Positions 15,844 through 24,419 are shown, numbered from the stretch's first letter. The stretch: DNA of 64,000 nucleotides from Pseudomonas fluorescens (GCF_902497745.1 NZ_CABVHJ010000011.1:124001-188000), one strand, 5' to 3'. Translations and numbers: made by a program. Notes: generated by a model not told the origin, from the sequence alone.

Positions 15844-16908
15844 TCAATGACGAGTAAGTTTTGCCAGCGCACCTTCAGCCAGTTGCCGGGTCAGTTCAGC
15901 GCTACCAATGTCTTTGCCCAGGGTGAATGCCTGACCGGCCCAGAGGTTGGCAAACTCTGCCTCGTTGATCGCTCGCAACGGCATCAGCGCACCACCGGCC
16001 AAAGGAAACGCCGGTGCTATCGACGACATCGGGCCCAGCTCACGCATGACGCGGTTGAGAATTCCACGCGCTGGACGTCCGGTGAAGAGATTGGTGATCG
16101 CGGTTTCGCTTTCCTTGGCGGTACGCAGCGCTGTGTGGTGAGCGGCGCTGACTTTTGCTTCTGGCGTGAACAAATAGGCCGTGCCGACCTGAACCGCCGA
16201 TGCGCCCAATACAAACGCCGCCGCCACGCCGCGTGCATCGGCAATAGCTCCAGCGGCAATCACCGGCACGTTAACCGCATCGACTATCTGAGGCACCAGG
16301 GCAAACGTACCGACCTGACTGCTCAGGTCATCACTGAGAAACATGCCCCGATGACCGCCAGCCTCGTAGCCCATGGCGATAATTGCGTCGCAACCGTGCT
16401 GTTCCAGCCAGACCGCTTCATCGACAGTAGTGGCCGAGGACAGAATTTTTGCCCCGGTCGCCTTGACCCGATCAAGCAGGGATTTCTCTGGCAGACCGAA
16501 GTGAAAGCTCACGACCTCAGGTCGAAATTCTTCCAGCACTGCGCAGGCTGCCGCGTCGAACGGTGCTCGGTTTGACACCGGCGTCGGTGCGTCGAAATCG
16601 GCCCCCAGTTCGCGGTAGTACGGCTCGAGCAGATGCTTCCAGTCATGCGCACGTTGCTCATCGGCTGCCGGTGGCTGGTGGCAGAAGAAGTTCACGTTGA
16701 AGGGCTTGTTGGTGTGTTGGCGAATGGTTTTCAGCTCTTCGCGCAATTGCTCGATGCTCAGCATGGCCGCCGGCATCGAACCCAGGCCACCGGCATTGCA
16801 CACGGCGATGACCATGGACGAATTCGTCGCGCCGGCCATCGGGCCCTGAATGATCGGCAATTCAATGCCGAGCAGGTCAAGAATGCGCGTATCTGGCCAT
16901 TGACTCAT
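15844..16908 (-). CDS. Nitronate monooxygenase family protein
   Basis: A 354-residue FMN-dependent TIM-barrel protein of the 2-nitropropane dioxygenase/nitronate monooxygenase family. It oxidises alkyl nitronates such as propionate 3-nitronate to aldehydes. Family features include the N-terminal PIIQGPMAGATNSSMVIAV, the loop FNVNFFCHQPP, IIAMGYEAGGHRG, the phosphate-binding region VIAAGAIADARGVAAAFVLGA and AVQVGTAYLF. Normal length. It stands alone between the mod operon and the Gly-rich exported protein. Confidence 0.9.
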   Translation of the reverse strand: MSQWPDTRILDLLGIELPIIQGPMAGATNSSMVIAVCNAGGLGSMPAAMLSIEQLREELKTIRQHTNKPFNVNFFCHQPPAADEQRAHDWKHLLEPYYRELGADFDAPTPVSNRAPFDAAACAVLEEFRPEVVSFHFGLPEKSLLDRVKATGAKILSSATTVDEAVWLEQHGCDAIIAMGYEAGGHRGMFLSDDLSSQVGTFALVPQIVDAVNVPVIAAGAIADARGVAAAFVLGASAVQVGTAYLFTPEAKVSAAHHTALRTAKESETAITNLFTGRPARGILNRVMRELGPMSSIAPAFPLAGGALMPLRAINEAEFANLWAGQAFTLGKDIGSAELTRQLAEGALAKLTRH

Positions 16909-17005
16909 GAAGGCTGGTCTCCGAACGGTGAAAGGCAGAGCTGGTTTTTAACAGCAAAACCGGATTCGCAGCCAGTTCGAAATTCAGAACAACCCGTGCA
17001 GTTTT

Positions 17006-19444
17006 TCAGCGTCGATGAAATCCGCCGCCTCCACCGCCGCCAAACGAGTGATTCATGAATTGCGAGGAGTTGTGAAAGTTGTTGGTTCGCTGGTTGCCGA
17101 AGTTGCGCGCAGCGGAGTCACGGTTGAGGTTCTGCAACTGCGCATTGTTGTTGATGGGTGCGCTACGCGTCGTGCCGCCGCCGACCATCGACTGCCAGCC
17201 GTTGTCGGTCTTTTTGTACACGTTACCGTCGTGGCCGGCATAAACGTTGTCGCCGATGTGTGCAGCGCCGCCATTGCGTCCCCGAATGCCGCCATATTGG
17301 GTGGTGTTGCCCGTGTTGGGGTTGTAGACGGCGCCCCGATTGGCGGTGACCTGCGTACCGTTGCGCGCATTGCCGGCGGTGACCCGTTCGCCGGCAATTG
17401 CGCCACCGTTCGGTCCGACTGCCACGCCACTGCGTCCGGCTGCATAATTGCCGGTGTAAACGTTATGCACGGCGCCCCGTTGACCGGCGGCTGCGACGCC
17501 AGTGCGGGAGGTGTAGGAAGCGCCGACCTGACCGGCCCAGCGATTGCCAGTCCAGGCGTTGTAACCGGCACCGTAGCGGCTGACCGTGGCCCGGTCGCCC
17601 CACTGATGATAAATGTTGCCGGTGGTGCCGGCCCAGCCACCGGGACCCCAGGCCACTGCGCCACCGCGATAACCGTAAGCGGCGCCACCCCAGGCCAAAG
17701 GCGCCGGATACAGATGCGGACCCCAGGCGTAACCCCAGCCGTAGTTGCCCCACCACGGGTAAGCGCCCCAGCCCCAACCCATCGCTACAGTGCTGCCGCC
17801 CCAGCTCCAGCCAAAGCCGAAACCAAAGGTCCAGCCAGTCCACGGCGTATAGCGGATGGCGACGCCGAAACCGTAAGTCATCGGCGGCCCATACCAGACG
17901 CTGCCCACCCACGGTGTGTAGGGATAACCGGTGCCATAAACCACGACGCCTGTGGCCGGATCCTGGTTCGAACCCTGATATCCCGGCGTGTAGCCGACCA
18001 CTACCGTGTCCCCGCTGGACTCGTAGACTTTGACGTAGGTGAGGTAGTGCATCGGCGAACTCGGCGGGATCGAATAGATCACCGCCGGCACGGAACTGGC
18101 GACAACCCAAGGGCCATTTACGGTGGTGGCGGTGAACCAGATACCGTTCTCCACCGCGTACCAACTGTTGTTGTCGACGCGGATGATGGGCGTGGCGCTA
18201 TTGACCATGTATTGCAGGGTTGTGGCGTTGATGGCTTTGAGTTGCGGCTCGCCATCGAACTGCGGCGCGGTCATTTTTACCGCGCTTTTCTTGATCGCTG
18301 AAGTTTGTGGAATGGTTGCAGCAATGGCCGCTTCTTTGGCTTGCGGCGTGCCGGCGACCGAGGCCTTGACGTTCTCTTTCGGGCTGTCGTCGGGAATGTT
18401 GGCGAAGTCCGCCGGCAGTTTGTCTGCGGGGGTAAACGTCCACGGGCCATTCATGTCAGTGGCGCGAAACCAGCGCCCGGAGATCAGCACATAGCTGTTC
18501 TGGTCACCGATTTCCTTGAAAATGTGCCCGGTGGTATTGCTGACATACAGCAACCCGGTGCCCTGAATGGGCGTCCATTGCGCTGCGCCGTCAGTGACCA
18601 GTAATTCCGTGGGGGTGGTTGCGATGAAAATCTTCGGTTGTGGCGGTTTGGCCAGGCTTGGAATCTTGTCTTTGGGATCGCTTTGCCCAGTCAGCAGATC
18701 CACTTGCCGGCTCTGAATGGCGACCTGTTTGGCTTTCTCCAGTTCGGCAAGCGGTGTGGCCAGGCGGGTATACGCGCCATTGATCTGGTCCGCGACCATC
18801 CAGCCATCAAAGACGTGCAGATAATGTTTGCCCTGCGCGTCTTTCAATAATAGCGGGCGAGTATTGATCACCCGCTGCATCGCCGTGCCTTCTACCGGTC
18901 GGTACGCCGCGTCGCCATCGATATAGACGAGCAGGGCGGGTACGTCGGAACTGATAATCGTCGGCGGGGTGTTTTCCAGTGGCGCGCTGTCGGCTTTCTG
19001 TTCTGCAGAGATTACGCCGACCGCAGCTTCGAGCTGATCAAGCGAAATGGTTTTCTTGCGGTTCTCGGCATCTTTTTGCAGCGCCGCGATCCAGGTGTCG
19101 GCTTGACTGGCATCGGCGGGGAAGTCGGCTTTGATGATTTTGTACTGATCCAGCGCGACCCAGCGGGTGGCCTTGTCGACCAGTGTATGTGCGCTGAACT
19201 GGACAATTCCGTAGGTGGACTTGCCATCGGCGCCGGTGGCTTCAACGGCTGCGCGAGCATTGAGGGTATAGCCGTCCCAGCTGTCGAGTTGCGGCTGATA
19301 CACCGTCAGTTTCGCCTTGCCGCTGCTGATGACTTGCGGCCAGGTAGGCTCGCTCGGAGCCTCGGTGGCTGGCGCCGCCCAGGCACTGCCGAACGCCAGC
19401 AGACTCAGCATCAACATCACAAGTAACGAGCGCGGGTAAGGCAT
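17006..19444 (-). CDS. Large exported protein with Gly/Tyr/Trp-rich C-terminal half (812 aa)
   Basis: A signal peptide of about 23 residues (cleavage after AWA) heads the protein. Residues 30 to about 480 contain repeated segments on a pattern like W..I.GT.L.YV.NT....F.......Y.LISGRWF.A....GPWTF, seen near residues 320-370 and again near 440-480 (NSWYAVENGIWFTATTVNGPWVVA). The middle is extraordinarily rich in Gly, Trp and Tyr (WGWGAYPWWGNYGWGYAWG). The tail is Gly/Asn-rich with repeated TGN motifs and ends GGGGGGGFHRR. The ribosome site ggag favours ATG 19444 over ATG 19456. Probably a periplasmic or surface protein, perhaps binding carbohydrate or stacking in an envelope layer; function not known. 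Confidence 0.75.
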   Translation of the reverse strand: MPYPRSLLVMLMLSLLAFGSAWAAPATEAPSEPTWPQVISSGKAKLTVYQPQLDSWDGYTLNARAAVEATGADGKSTYGIVQFSAHTLVDKATRWVALDQYKIIKADFPADASQADTWIAALQKDAENRKKTISLDQLEAAVGVISAEQKADSAPLENTPPTIISSDVPALLVYIDGDAAYRPVEGTAMQRVINTRPLLLKDAQGKHYLHVFDGWMVADQINGAYTRLATPLAELEKAKQVAIQSRQVDLLTGQSDPKDKIPSLAKPPQPKIFIATTPTELLVTDGAAQWTPIQGTGLLYVSNTTGHIFKEIGDQNSYVLISGRWFRATDMNGPWTFTPADKLPADFANIPDDSPKENVKASVAGTPQAKEAAIAATIPQTSAIKKSAVKMTAPQFDGEPQLKAINATTLQYMVNSATPIIRVDNNSWYAVENGIWFTATTVNGPWVVASSVPAVIYSIPPSSPMHYLTYVKVYESSGDTVVVGYTPGYQGSNQDPATGVVVYGTGYPYTPWVGSVWYGPPMTYGFGVAIRYTPWTGWTFGFGFGWSWGGSTVAMGWGWGAYPWWGNYGWGYAWGPHLYPAPLAWGGAAYGYRGGAVAWGPGGWAGTTGNIYHQWGDRATVSRYGAGYNAWTGNRWAGQVGASYTSRTGVAAAGQRGAVHNVYTGNYAAGRSGVAVGPNGGAIAGERVTAGNARNGTQVTANRGAVYNPNTGNTTQYGGIRGRNGGAAHIGDNVYAGHDGNVYKKTDNGWQSMVGGGTTRSAPINNNAQLQNLNRDSAARNFGNQRTNNFHNSSQFMNHSFGGGGGGGFHRR

Positions 19445-19631
19445 TGTCAGCTCCATCGACAGGCCGATTTCTGAAGAAATAACGGCGAAACCACGACCGT
19501 CGAAAAAGCATAGTCGCCCGCGATGGAAATACCCGGCCGATTCGCCGATTGGCGCAAAGTCGAATGTGGCAGCGTGTTGCGATGTGGTATTTCAGGGCAC
19601 GACATTCCGAAACCAGTCATGCGAGGCAGTC

Positions 19632-20615
19632 ATGTTCAACGCCATTGTGATCGACAAAGACGACAGCGGTTATCGCGCCAACCTGCAGCAGGTCAACGAA
19701 GAGCAATTGCCTGAAGGCGATGTCACCGTCGGCGTTGCGTACAGCACGCTGAACTTCAAGGATGGCCTGGCGATTACCGGCAGCAGTCCGGTGGTGCGCA
19801 AGTTTCCGATGGTGCCGGGGATCGACCTGGCGGGCACTGTAGAAGCCAGTTCGCACCCCGACTACAAGGTGGGTGATCAGGTGCTGCTCAATGGCTGGGG
19901 TGTCGGCGAGAATCACTGGGGTGGCCTCGCGCAGAAGGCGCGGCTCAATGGCGACTGGCTGATCCCATTGCCCGCAGCGTTCACGGCGGCGCAAGCCATG
20001 GCCATCGGTACGGCCGGTTATACCGCGATGCTGTGCATTCTGGCGCTCGAGCGCAATGGCGTGACGCCAGAGCAGGGTGAAGTGCTGGTGACGGGCGCCA
20101 ATGGCGGCGTCGGCAGTTTTGCCATCGCACTGCTGAGCAAGCTCGGCTATCGCGTCGTCGCATCCACCGGCCGCGTTTCCGAGCATGAATATCTGCAGCA
20201 ATTGGGCGCTGGCGAAATCATCGACCGCGCGACCTTGTCAGCGCCCGGCAAACCACTGGCCAAAGAGCGCTGGGCAGCGGTGATCGACTCGGTGGGCAGT
20301 CACACGCTGGCCAATGCCTGTGCCAGCACTCGCTCCGAAGGCACCGTCGCCGCGTGTGGTCTGGCGCAGGGCATGGATTTCCCGGCTTCGGTCGCCCCGT
20401 TCATTTTGCGTGGCGTGACCCTGGCCGGCATCAACAGCGTGACCCAGCCCAAGGCTCGCCGTCTGGAGGCGTGGGATCGTCTGGCCAAGGATCTGGATTT
20501 CTCGTTGTTGGCATTGATCAGCCATGAAATCGGTCTGAGTGAGGCCATTGATGCGGCGCCGAAGTTGCTCGCCGGGCAACTACGCGGACGGGTTGTGGTG
20601 GACGTCAATCGCTGA
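19632..20615 (+). CDS. YhdH/AcuI-type NADPH oxidoreductase (acrylyl-CoA reductase-like)
   Basis: A 327-residue zinc-independent medium-chain dehydrogenase/reductase. It starts MFNAIVIDKDDSGYRANLQQ and has the STLNFKDGLAITG and FPMVPGIDLAGTVE core typical of YhdH/AcuI, plus the nucleotide-binding loop VTGANGGVGSFAIALL. Homologues reduce acryloyl-CoA to propionyl-CoA with NADPH, protecting against acrylate. The start at 19632 has a gagg site, preferred over the open frame from 19566. It stands alone, convergent with ada. Confidence 0.9.
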   Translation: MFNAIVIDKDDSGYRANLQQVNEEQLPEGDVTVGVAYSTLNFKDGLAITGSSPVVRKFPMVPGIDLAGTVEASSHPDYKVGDQVLLNGWGVGENHWGGLAQKARLNGDWLIPLPAAFTAAQAMAIGTAGYTAMLCILALERNGVTPEQGEVLVTGANGGVGSFAIALLSKLGYRVVASTGRVSEHEYLQQLGAGEIIDRATLSAPGKPLAKERWAAVIDSVGSHTLANACASTRSEGTVAACGLAQGMDFPASVAPFILRGVTLAGINSVTQPKARRLEAWDRLAKDLDFSLLALISHEIGLSEAIDAAPKLLAGQLRGRVVVDVNR

Positions 20616-20642
20616 TAGCTGCCGACGAGGCGAGACGTCCGC

Positions 20643-21710
20643 TCAGGACGTCGTCTCGCGCTCAAGCAACTGACGTTTGCGCTCGACGCCCCAGCGATAG
20701 CCCGAAAGATTGCCATCGCTGCGCACCACGCGATGGCAGGGGATCGCCACTGCCAGACGGTTGGCGCCGCAAGCCTGAGCCACCGCGCGCATGGACGTCG
20801 GCGCACCGATGCGCTGGGCAATTTCGGCGTAACTGGCCGTGTGGCCCGCCGGAATTTCCCGCAGCGCCTGCCACACACGCTCCTGAAACGCAGTGCCGCG
20901 AACGTCCAGCGGCAGATCCAGGCCAATCGCCGGAGCTTCGATAAACCCCACCACCTTGGCAATCAGTTGTTCGAAACCGGCATCGGCCCCGATCAGGTTG
21001 GCCTGGCGAAACTGATCCTGCAGATCGCACACCAGTTGATGCGGATCGTCGCCCAGCAGAATCGCGCATACGCCACGCTCGCTTTGCGCCACCAGAATCG
21101 CTCCGAGCGAGCACTGGCCAACGGCGAAGCGGATGTCGTTGTTCCTCCCGGCCGCACGATAGTCACCCGGTTTCATGCCCAGCAAGTGATCCGCTGACTC
21201 GTAGAAACGGCTGTTGGAATTGAAGCCCGCGTCGTACAGCGCATCCGTCACCGAACCGCCATCTGCCAGACGCTCACGGACTTTGCGCGAGCGATGGGCC
21301 GTTGCGTAGCCTTTGGGCGTCAGTCCCGTCGCAGCTTTGAAGACACGGTGGAAATGAAACGGACTCAGGCCGGCGGTCTCCGCCAGTTCATTCAGTGCCG
21401 GCAAGGTCTCGGCGGATTCGATAAGACGGCAGGCAATGGCGACGGTCGCGGCATGCTGCGCGGCCACATCACTCTGATCTTTGCTGGCACGCTTGCTCGG
21501 ACGGTAGCCCGCGGCTTCGGCCTGTTCAGCGGTATCGAAAAACTCGACGTTCTGCGGTTTCGGCAACCGTGAGAGGCTGCTCGGACGGCAGTAGATACCA
21601 GTGGTTTTTACTGCGTAGACAAATTGCCCGTCCGCCCGTGAGTCTCGCGCAACCACAGCGGCCCAGCGTGGATCGTTTTCGGTGTTGAAGGTGGTCGAAA
21701 GCGTTTTCAT
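20643..21710 (-). CDS. ada: Ada-like regulator/O6-methylguanine-DNA methyltransferase with altered zinc site
   Basis: A 355-residue protein with Ada architecture: N-terminal methylphosphotriester domain (1-85), AraC-type helix-turn-helix domain (about 90-185, LNELAETAGLSPFHFHRVFKAATG) and C-terminal methyltransferase (about 190-355) with the acceptor Cys near 325 in IPCHRVV. It removes methyl groups from DNA and should activate the alkylation response. In the N-domain the acceptor-type Cys41 (IYCRPSS, E. coli Cys38) is kept. The other three zinc ligands of E. coli Ada (Cys42, 69, 72) are replaced by Ser45, Ser72 and Ala75. How it senses alkylation without the tetra-Cys site is unclear. It stands 87 bases after alkB, with its own candidate operator. 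Confidence 0.92.
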   Translation of the reverse strand: MKTLSTTFNTENDPRWAAVVARDSRADGQFVYAVKTTGIYCRPSSLSRLPKPQNVEFFDTAEQAEAAGYRPSKRASKDQSDVAAQHAATVAIACRLIESAETLPALNELAETAGLSPFHFHRVFKAATGLTPKGYATAHRSRKVRERLADGGSVTDALYDAGFNSNSRFYESADHLLGMKPGDYRAAGRNNDIRFAVGQCSLGAILVAQSERGVCAILLGDDPHQLVCDLQDQFRQANLIGADAGFEQLIAKVVGFIEAPAIGLDLPLDVRGTAFQERVWQALREIPAGHTASYAEIAQRIGAPTSMRAVAQACGANRLAVAIPCHRVVRSDGNLSGYRWGVERKRQLLERETTS

Positions 21711-21763
21711 GAGCGGTTATCCGTTGACCTGTTTGATTCAGGTTAACCAGCGTCGCAAGGCAC

Positions 21764-21784
21764 AACACTCCGAGCCTTGCGGTC
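21764..21784 (-). promoter_or_regulatory. Candidate Ada-type operator upstream of ada
   Basis: On the minus strand the sequence reads GACCGCAAG-N3-CGGAGTGTT, 54 bases before the ada start. The same two nine-base blocks with the same spacing occur 57 bases before the 2OG oxygenase start at 23179. GCAA matches the B box of E. coli Ada sites. Flanking CGCAAGG/CCTTGCG arms here also form an inverted repeat. Confidence 0.55.
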
Positions 21785-21797
21785 AAACTTTTGCAGG

Positions 21798-22472
21798 TTA
21801 TCCGGCCACGCGAAAGGTCAGATTGATCCGCTGCTCACCCAGACGTGGATGCCGGCCCTGTTTGATCGGCAGCACACCGTGATAACGCAAGCGATCAACG
21901 CCGCCCCAGACCACCATGTCGCCATGCAGCAAGGCAATGCGCTGGCTCTTGTCGCTGCGACTGAAACCACCGAAGAGAAACATGGCCGGCAACCCGAGTG
22001 ACAGCGAAACGATCGGTGCGCTGTAGGCCTTTTCGTCTTTGTCCTGATGCAATGACATCTTGGCACCGGGGATATAGCGGTTGATCAGGCAGGAATCAGC
22101 GTTGAAGTCAGTGAATCCGGCTCGCGCCGCTGCCGACTGCGCGAGTGTCGAGAATACTTGCGGCATCGCCGGCCAAGGCAAATCACTGAGCGGATCGACG
22201 CTCGAGTAACGATAACCGTGGCGATCAGTGATCCAGCCCAGAGCGCCGCAACTGCTGGTGCCCACCGACATGCTGAATCCACCCGGTGTGACCATGTGGC
22301 GCAAGGGGGCTACGGCAAGAATCGCATCCAGCGCCGGCAGGATCTGCTCGATCAGCGGCAGGGCGAAACCATGCAGCACCCATGATTGCTCGCCAATCTG
22401 TTCGGCGCGCGGGCGTTGCTCGGGTTCGTGATCGGCGAAAAGATCGAAAGTGCTCGGTTGCATGGCAGTCAT
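21798..22472 (-). CDS. alkB: DNA oxidative demethylase AlkB
   Basis: A 224-residue 2-oxoglutarate/Fe(II) dioxygenase that reverses 1-methyladenine and 3-methylcytosine in DNA. The AlkB pattern is clear: CLINRYIPGAKMSLHQDKDE gives the HxD pair, the distal His lies in RLRYHGV, and RINLTFR provides the 2-oxoglutarate-binding Arg residues. The length fits the family. Its ATGA start overlaps the stop of the upstream 2OG oxygenase, so the two are translationally coupled. ada follows. Confidence 0.96.
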   Translation of the reverse strand: MTAMQPSTFDLFADHEPEQRPRAEQIGEQSWVLHGFALPLIEQILPALDAILAVAPLRHMVTPGGFSMSVGTSSCGALGWITDRHGYRYSSVDPLSDLPWPAMPQVFSTLAQSAAARAGFTDFNADSCLINRYIPGAKMSLHQDKDEKAYSAPIVSLSLGLPAMFLFGGFSRSDKSQRIALLHGDMVVWGGVDRLRYHGVLPIKQGRHPRLGEQRINLTFRVAG

Positions 22473-23179
22473 GTGGCGTCGTGAAAGATGATGCCTAGGG
22501 TATGCCTTTTTCCACTGTGCAGGCGACTGACGCCATGGCGCATGGTTACCCGATAATCACCGCGCAGGCCTTTGACCGGGCGCTGATTGACAGCAAAGAT
22601 CACCGCATCTCCTTTCTTCAGATCCAGCACGTGCGGCCGGGATTGCATGCGCGGGCGTTGTTCGGTGAGAACAAATTCGCCCCCGGTAAAGTCTTGACCG
22701 GGTTCTGACAGAAGAATCGCCACTTGCAGTGGAAATACCGATTCGCCGTACAAATCCTGGTGCAGGCAGTTGTAGTCCTGCGGGCCGTACTGCAATAGCA
22801 GAGGAGTCGGGCGGGTCTGACCGGCGGCATGACAGCGCTGTAGAAATTCAGCGTGATCCAGCGGAAAACGCTCGGCCAGGTTCATGCGTTCGTACCAGCG
22901 ATTGGCCAACGGAACCAGGCGTGGATACAGCGCGCAGCGAAGGCGTTCTGCGGGTGTCGGCAGGGGGTAGCGAAAGTATTTGTACTCGCCGCGACCGAAA
23001 CCGTGGCGGGCCATGATGACCTGCGAGCGAAACGGTTCGGTCTGCGGATACAACTCACTCAATTGATCACAGGTTTCGGCCTGCAGCAGCGAACGGATGA
23101 TCGCACAGCCGTCTTGATCCAGTTGCTGCTCAAGGCTTGCCCAGTCGAGCGAATCCAGCCGGGAAGGGGACATCGACAT
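22469..23179 (-). CDS. 2OG-Fe(II) oxygenase, first gene of the alkylation cluster
   Basis: A 236-residue 2-oxoglutarate/Fe(II) oxygenase of the prolyl-hydroxylase type. HQDLYGE supplies the HxD iron ligands and RHTLGIIFHDA lies at the C-terminal end of the core; FPLQVAILLSEPGQDFTGGEFVL is a typical jelly-roll segment. The substrate is unknown. It is coupled to alkB by a 4-base overlap and shares a candidate Ada operator with ada, suggesting a role in alkylation stress. The start at 23179 is preferred over ATG 23197 because an AAGGAG site lies between them. I do not know a characterised member. Confidence 0.88.
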   Translation of the reverse strand: MSMSPSRLDSLDWASLEQQLDQDGCAIIRSLLQAETCDQLSELYPQTEPFRSQVIMARHGFGRGEYKYFRYPLPTPAERLRCALYPRLVPLANRWYERMNLAERFPLDHAEFLQRCHAAGQTRPTPLLLQYGPQDYNCLHQDLYGESVFPLQVAILLSEPGQDFTGGEFVLTEQRPRMQSRPHVLDLKKGDAVIFAVNQRPVKGLRGDYRVTMRHGVSRLHSGKRHTLGIIFHDAT

Positions 23180-23235
23180 GCTGACTCCTTGACTCATGGT
23201 CGAAGAAAGTCAGTCTAGGCAGGGTCTTGCGGCGG

Positions 23236-23256
23236 AACACTCCGCCGCTTGCGGTC
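23236..23256 (-). promoter_or_regulatory. Candidate Ada-type operator upstream of the 2OG oxygenase-alkB unit
   Basis: On the minus strand GACCGCAAG-N3-CGGAGTGTT lies 57 bases before the start codon, matching the copy before ada in 18 of 18 block positions. Immediately upstream AATTC gives AAT-N6-GCAA, the spacing of the A and B boxes of E. coli Ada sites. A GCGGCGGA/TCCGCCGC inverted repeat overlaps it. Confidence 0.55.
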
Positions 23257-23272
23257 GAATTCCTGTCGATGC

Positions 23273-23443
23273 TTACAGCGCTTTGCTGACGGCGATCTCG
23301 CTGATCACGTCGTCGCTCTGGCCGTGAAGGGCATCCAGAGCAGCCTTGGCTTCTTCTTCAGTGCCGTTTTCCAGTTGCGCGAACTCGAAGCGGCGTTCAC
23401 CGTTGAGTTTGTACTTGATGACGTATTTGGTCGTTTGGGCCAC
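23273..23443 (-). CDS. Small conserved-looking protein (56 aa)
   Basis: Begins with GTG at 23443 ten bases after an aagga site; no in-frame ATG is nearby. The peptide reads MAQTTKYVIKYKLNGERRF, followed by an acidic helical stretch (GTEEEAKAALDALHG) and VISEIAVSKAL. The beta-beta-alpha pattern looks like a small folded protein. Too short for easy detection; no family assigned. It follows the DUF1883-like gene on the same strand by 34 bases and may be co-transcribed. Confidence 0.65.
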   Translation of the reverse strand: MAQTTKYVIKYKLNGERRFEFAQLENGTEEEAKAALDALHGQSDDVISEIAVSKAL

Positions 23444-23477
23444 GGTCGTGCATTCCTTTCTGGTTGGACGGTGTGTC

Positions 23478-23780
23478 TCAGCTGAGTTTGGTGCTGGAGC
23501 GGCGGATGATCTTGATCGAGTGAGTCAGTGTCGGCTTGCGCGTCACGCTGATCGCACGGCGGTTGACGGTGTCGATGGTGATGTTCCAGAAGCCGGTGCT
23601 CGGCGCGGTGATACGGGCCGGGAAGGTGTCGAACGCGCCGCCGTGGTAGGTGTGACGGCCGCCATTCTTGAAGCTGCGGAAGTTGGCGTCGTTCATCAGA
23701 CGGATGTTGCACATTTGCGAGCATTGGATGACGACGATGTCGTCTTCGTTGAGGTGTTCGCGCTGGTGAATGAATTTCAT
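23478..23780 (-). CDS. DUF1883-like protein (100 aa)
   Basis: The ATG at 23780 follows a ggagg ribosome site. It reads MKFIHQREHLNEDDIVVIQCSQMCNIRLMNDANF, then FPARITAPSTGFWNITIDTVN and a basic tail. The pattern matches the short DUF1883 family, whose function is unknown, so the family call is from memory. Soluble, with no signal peptide. It is upstream of the 56-residue gene. Confidence 0.75.
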   Translation of the reverse strand: MKFIHQREHLNEDDIVVIQCSQMCNIRLMNDANFRSFKNGGRHTYHGGAFDTFPARITAPSTGFWNITIDTVNRRAISVTRKPTLTHSIKIIRRSSTKLS

Positions 23781-23991
23781 GGGCGCCTCCAGAAGGGCTT
23801 TTTCTACAAAATCAAAACGATAGCTTGTCGATTGGGCGCAGTTTATCAGCCCGCACGGGTTATTATCTGGCCGTCGGGCGTTGGTTTGACAATTTTGAAC
23901 AGATATTCGCAATCGGATGCGGGTTAAATGCAGAAGACCCCGGAGAAAAACGGCATTTGTGCTGTCGGACGGTCTTTAACGGAGGTTTTGT

Positions 23992-24348
23992 ATGAAGTGG
24001 GGTGTGGTGTGTCTGCCGTTGGTTCTGGCTGTGGGTGGTTGCGCGAGTGTTTCCGAAATCAATGAAACGCTGCCGACCATGAGCGTAATCTCCGGCAAGA
24101 AACCCCATGAATATGCCCAGTGTCTGGCCGAAAAGCTGGCAGACAGCCGCGGCGCGCTGCAAGTCCAGCCGCACAAGGACGGGGTTCAGGTGATCGTGCC
24201 GGGGAAACTTTCCACCGGCGCAGCAGCGGTGTTTGATATCGAAGATCGCTCGGGCGGCAGCAGTATCAAGCTGCATGAGCGCATGTCGAATGTGCCGGTT
24301 CGCCCGCGTGATGTGCAACGCGCCGCCAATGCGTGTATTTCCGGCTGA
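23992..24348 (+). CDS. Small lipoprotein (118 aa)
   Basis: A lipoprotein signal ends in the lipobox AVGGC (Cys17), so the mature protein should be acylated and sit in the outer or inner membrane. The remaining 100 residues (HEYAQCLAEKLADSRGALQVQPHKDGVQVIVPGK...) form a small alpha/beta domain. No function recognised. It is followed by a small gene on the same strand. Confidence 0.75.
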   Translation: MKWGVVCLPLVLAVGGCASVSEINETLPTMSVISGKKPHEYAQCLAEKLADSRGALQVQPHKDGVQVIVPGKLSTGAAAVFDIEDRSGGSSIKLHERMSNVPVRPRDVQRAANACISG

Positions 24349-24419
24349 TAGACTGCTCGTCATCAGCACCAATGCCGTCGCAGCGATGCTGTGACGGCAT
24401 TTTCATTTCTGGAGTCGCG

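Noticed and set aside
21711..21797. Terminator between alkB and ada
   Set aside because: The CGCAAGG/CCTTGCG inverted repeat has no T-run and overlaps the motif shared with the upstream operon, so an operator is the better reading.
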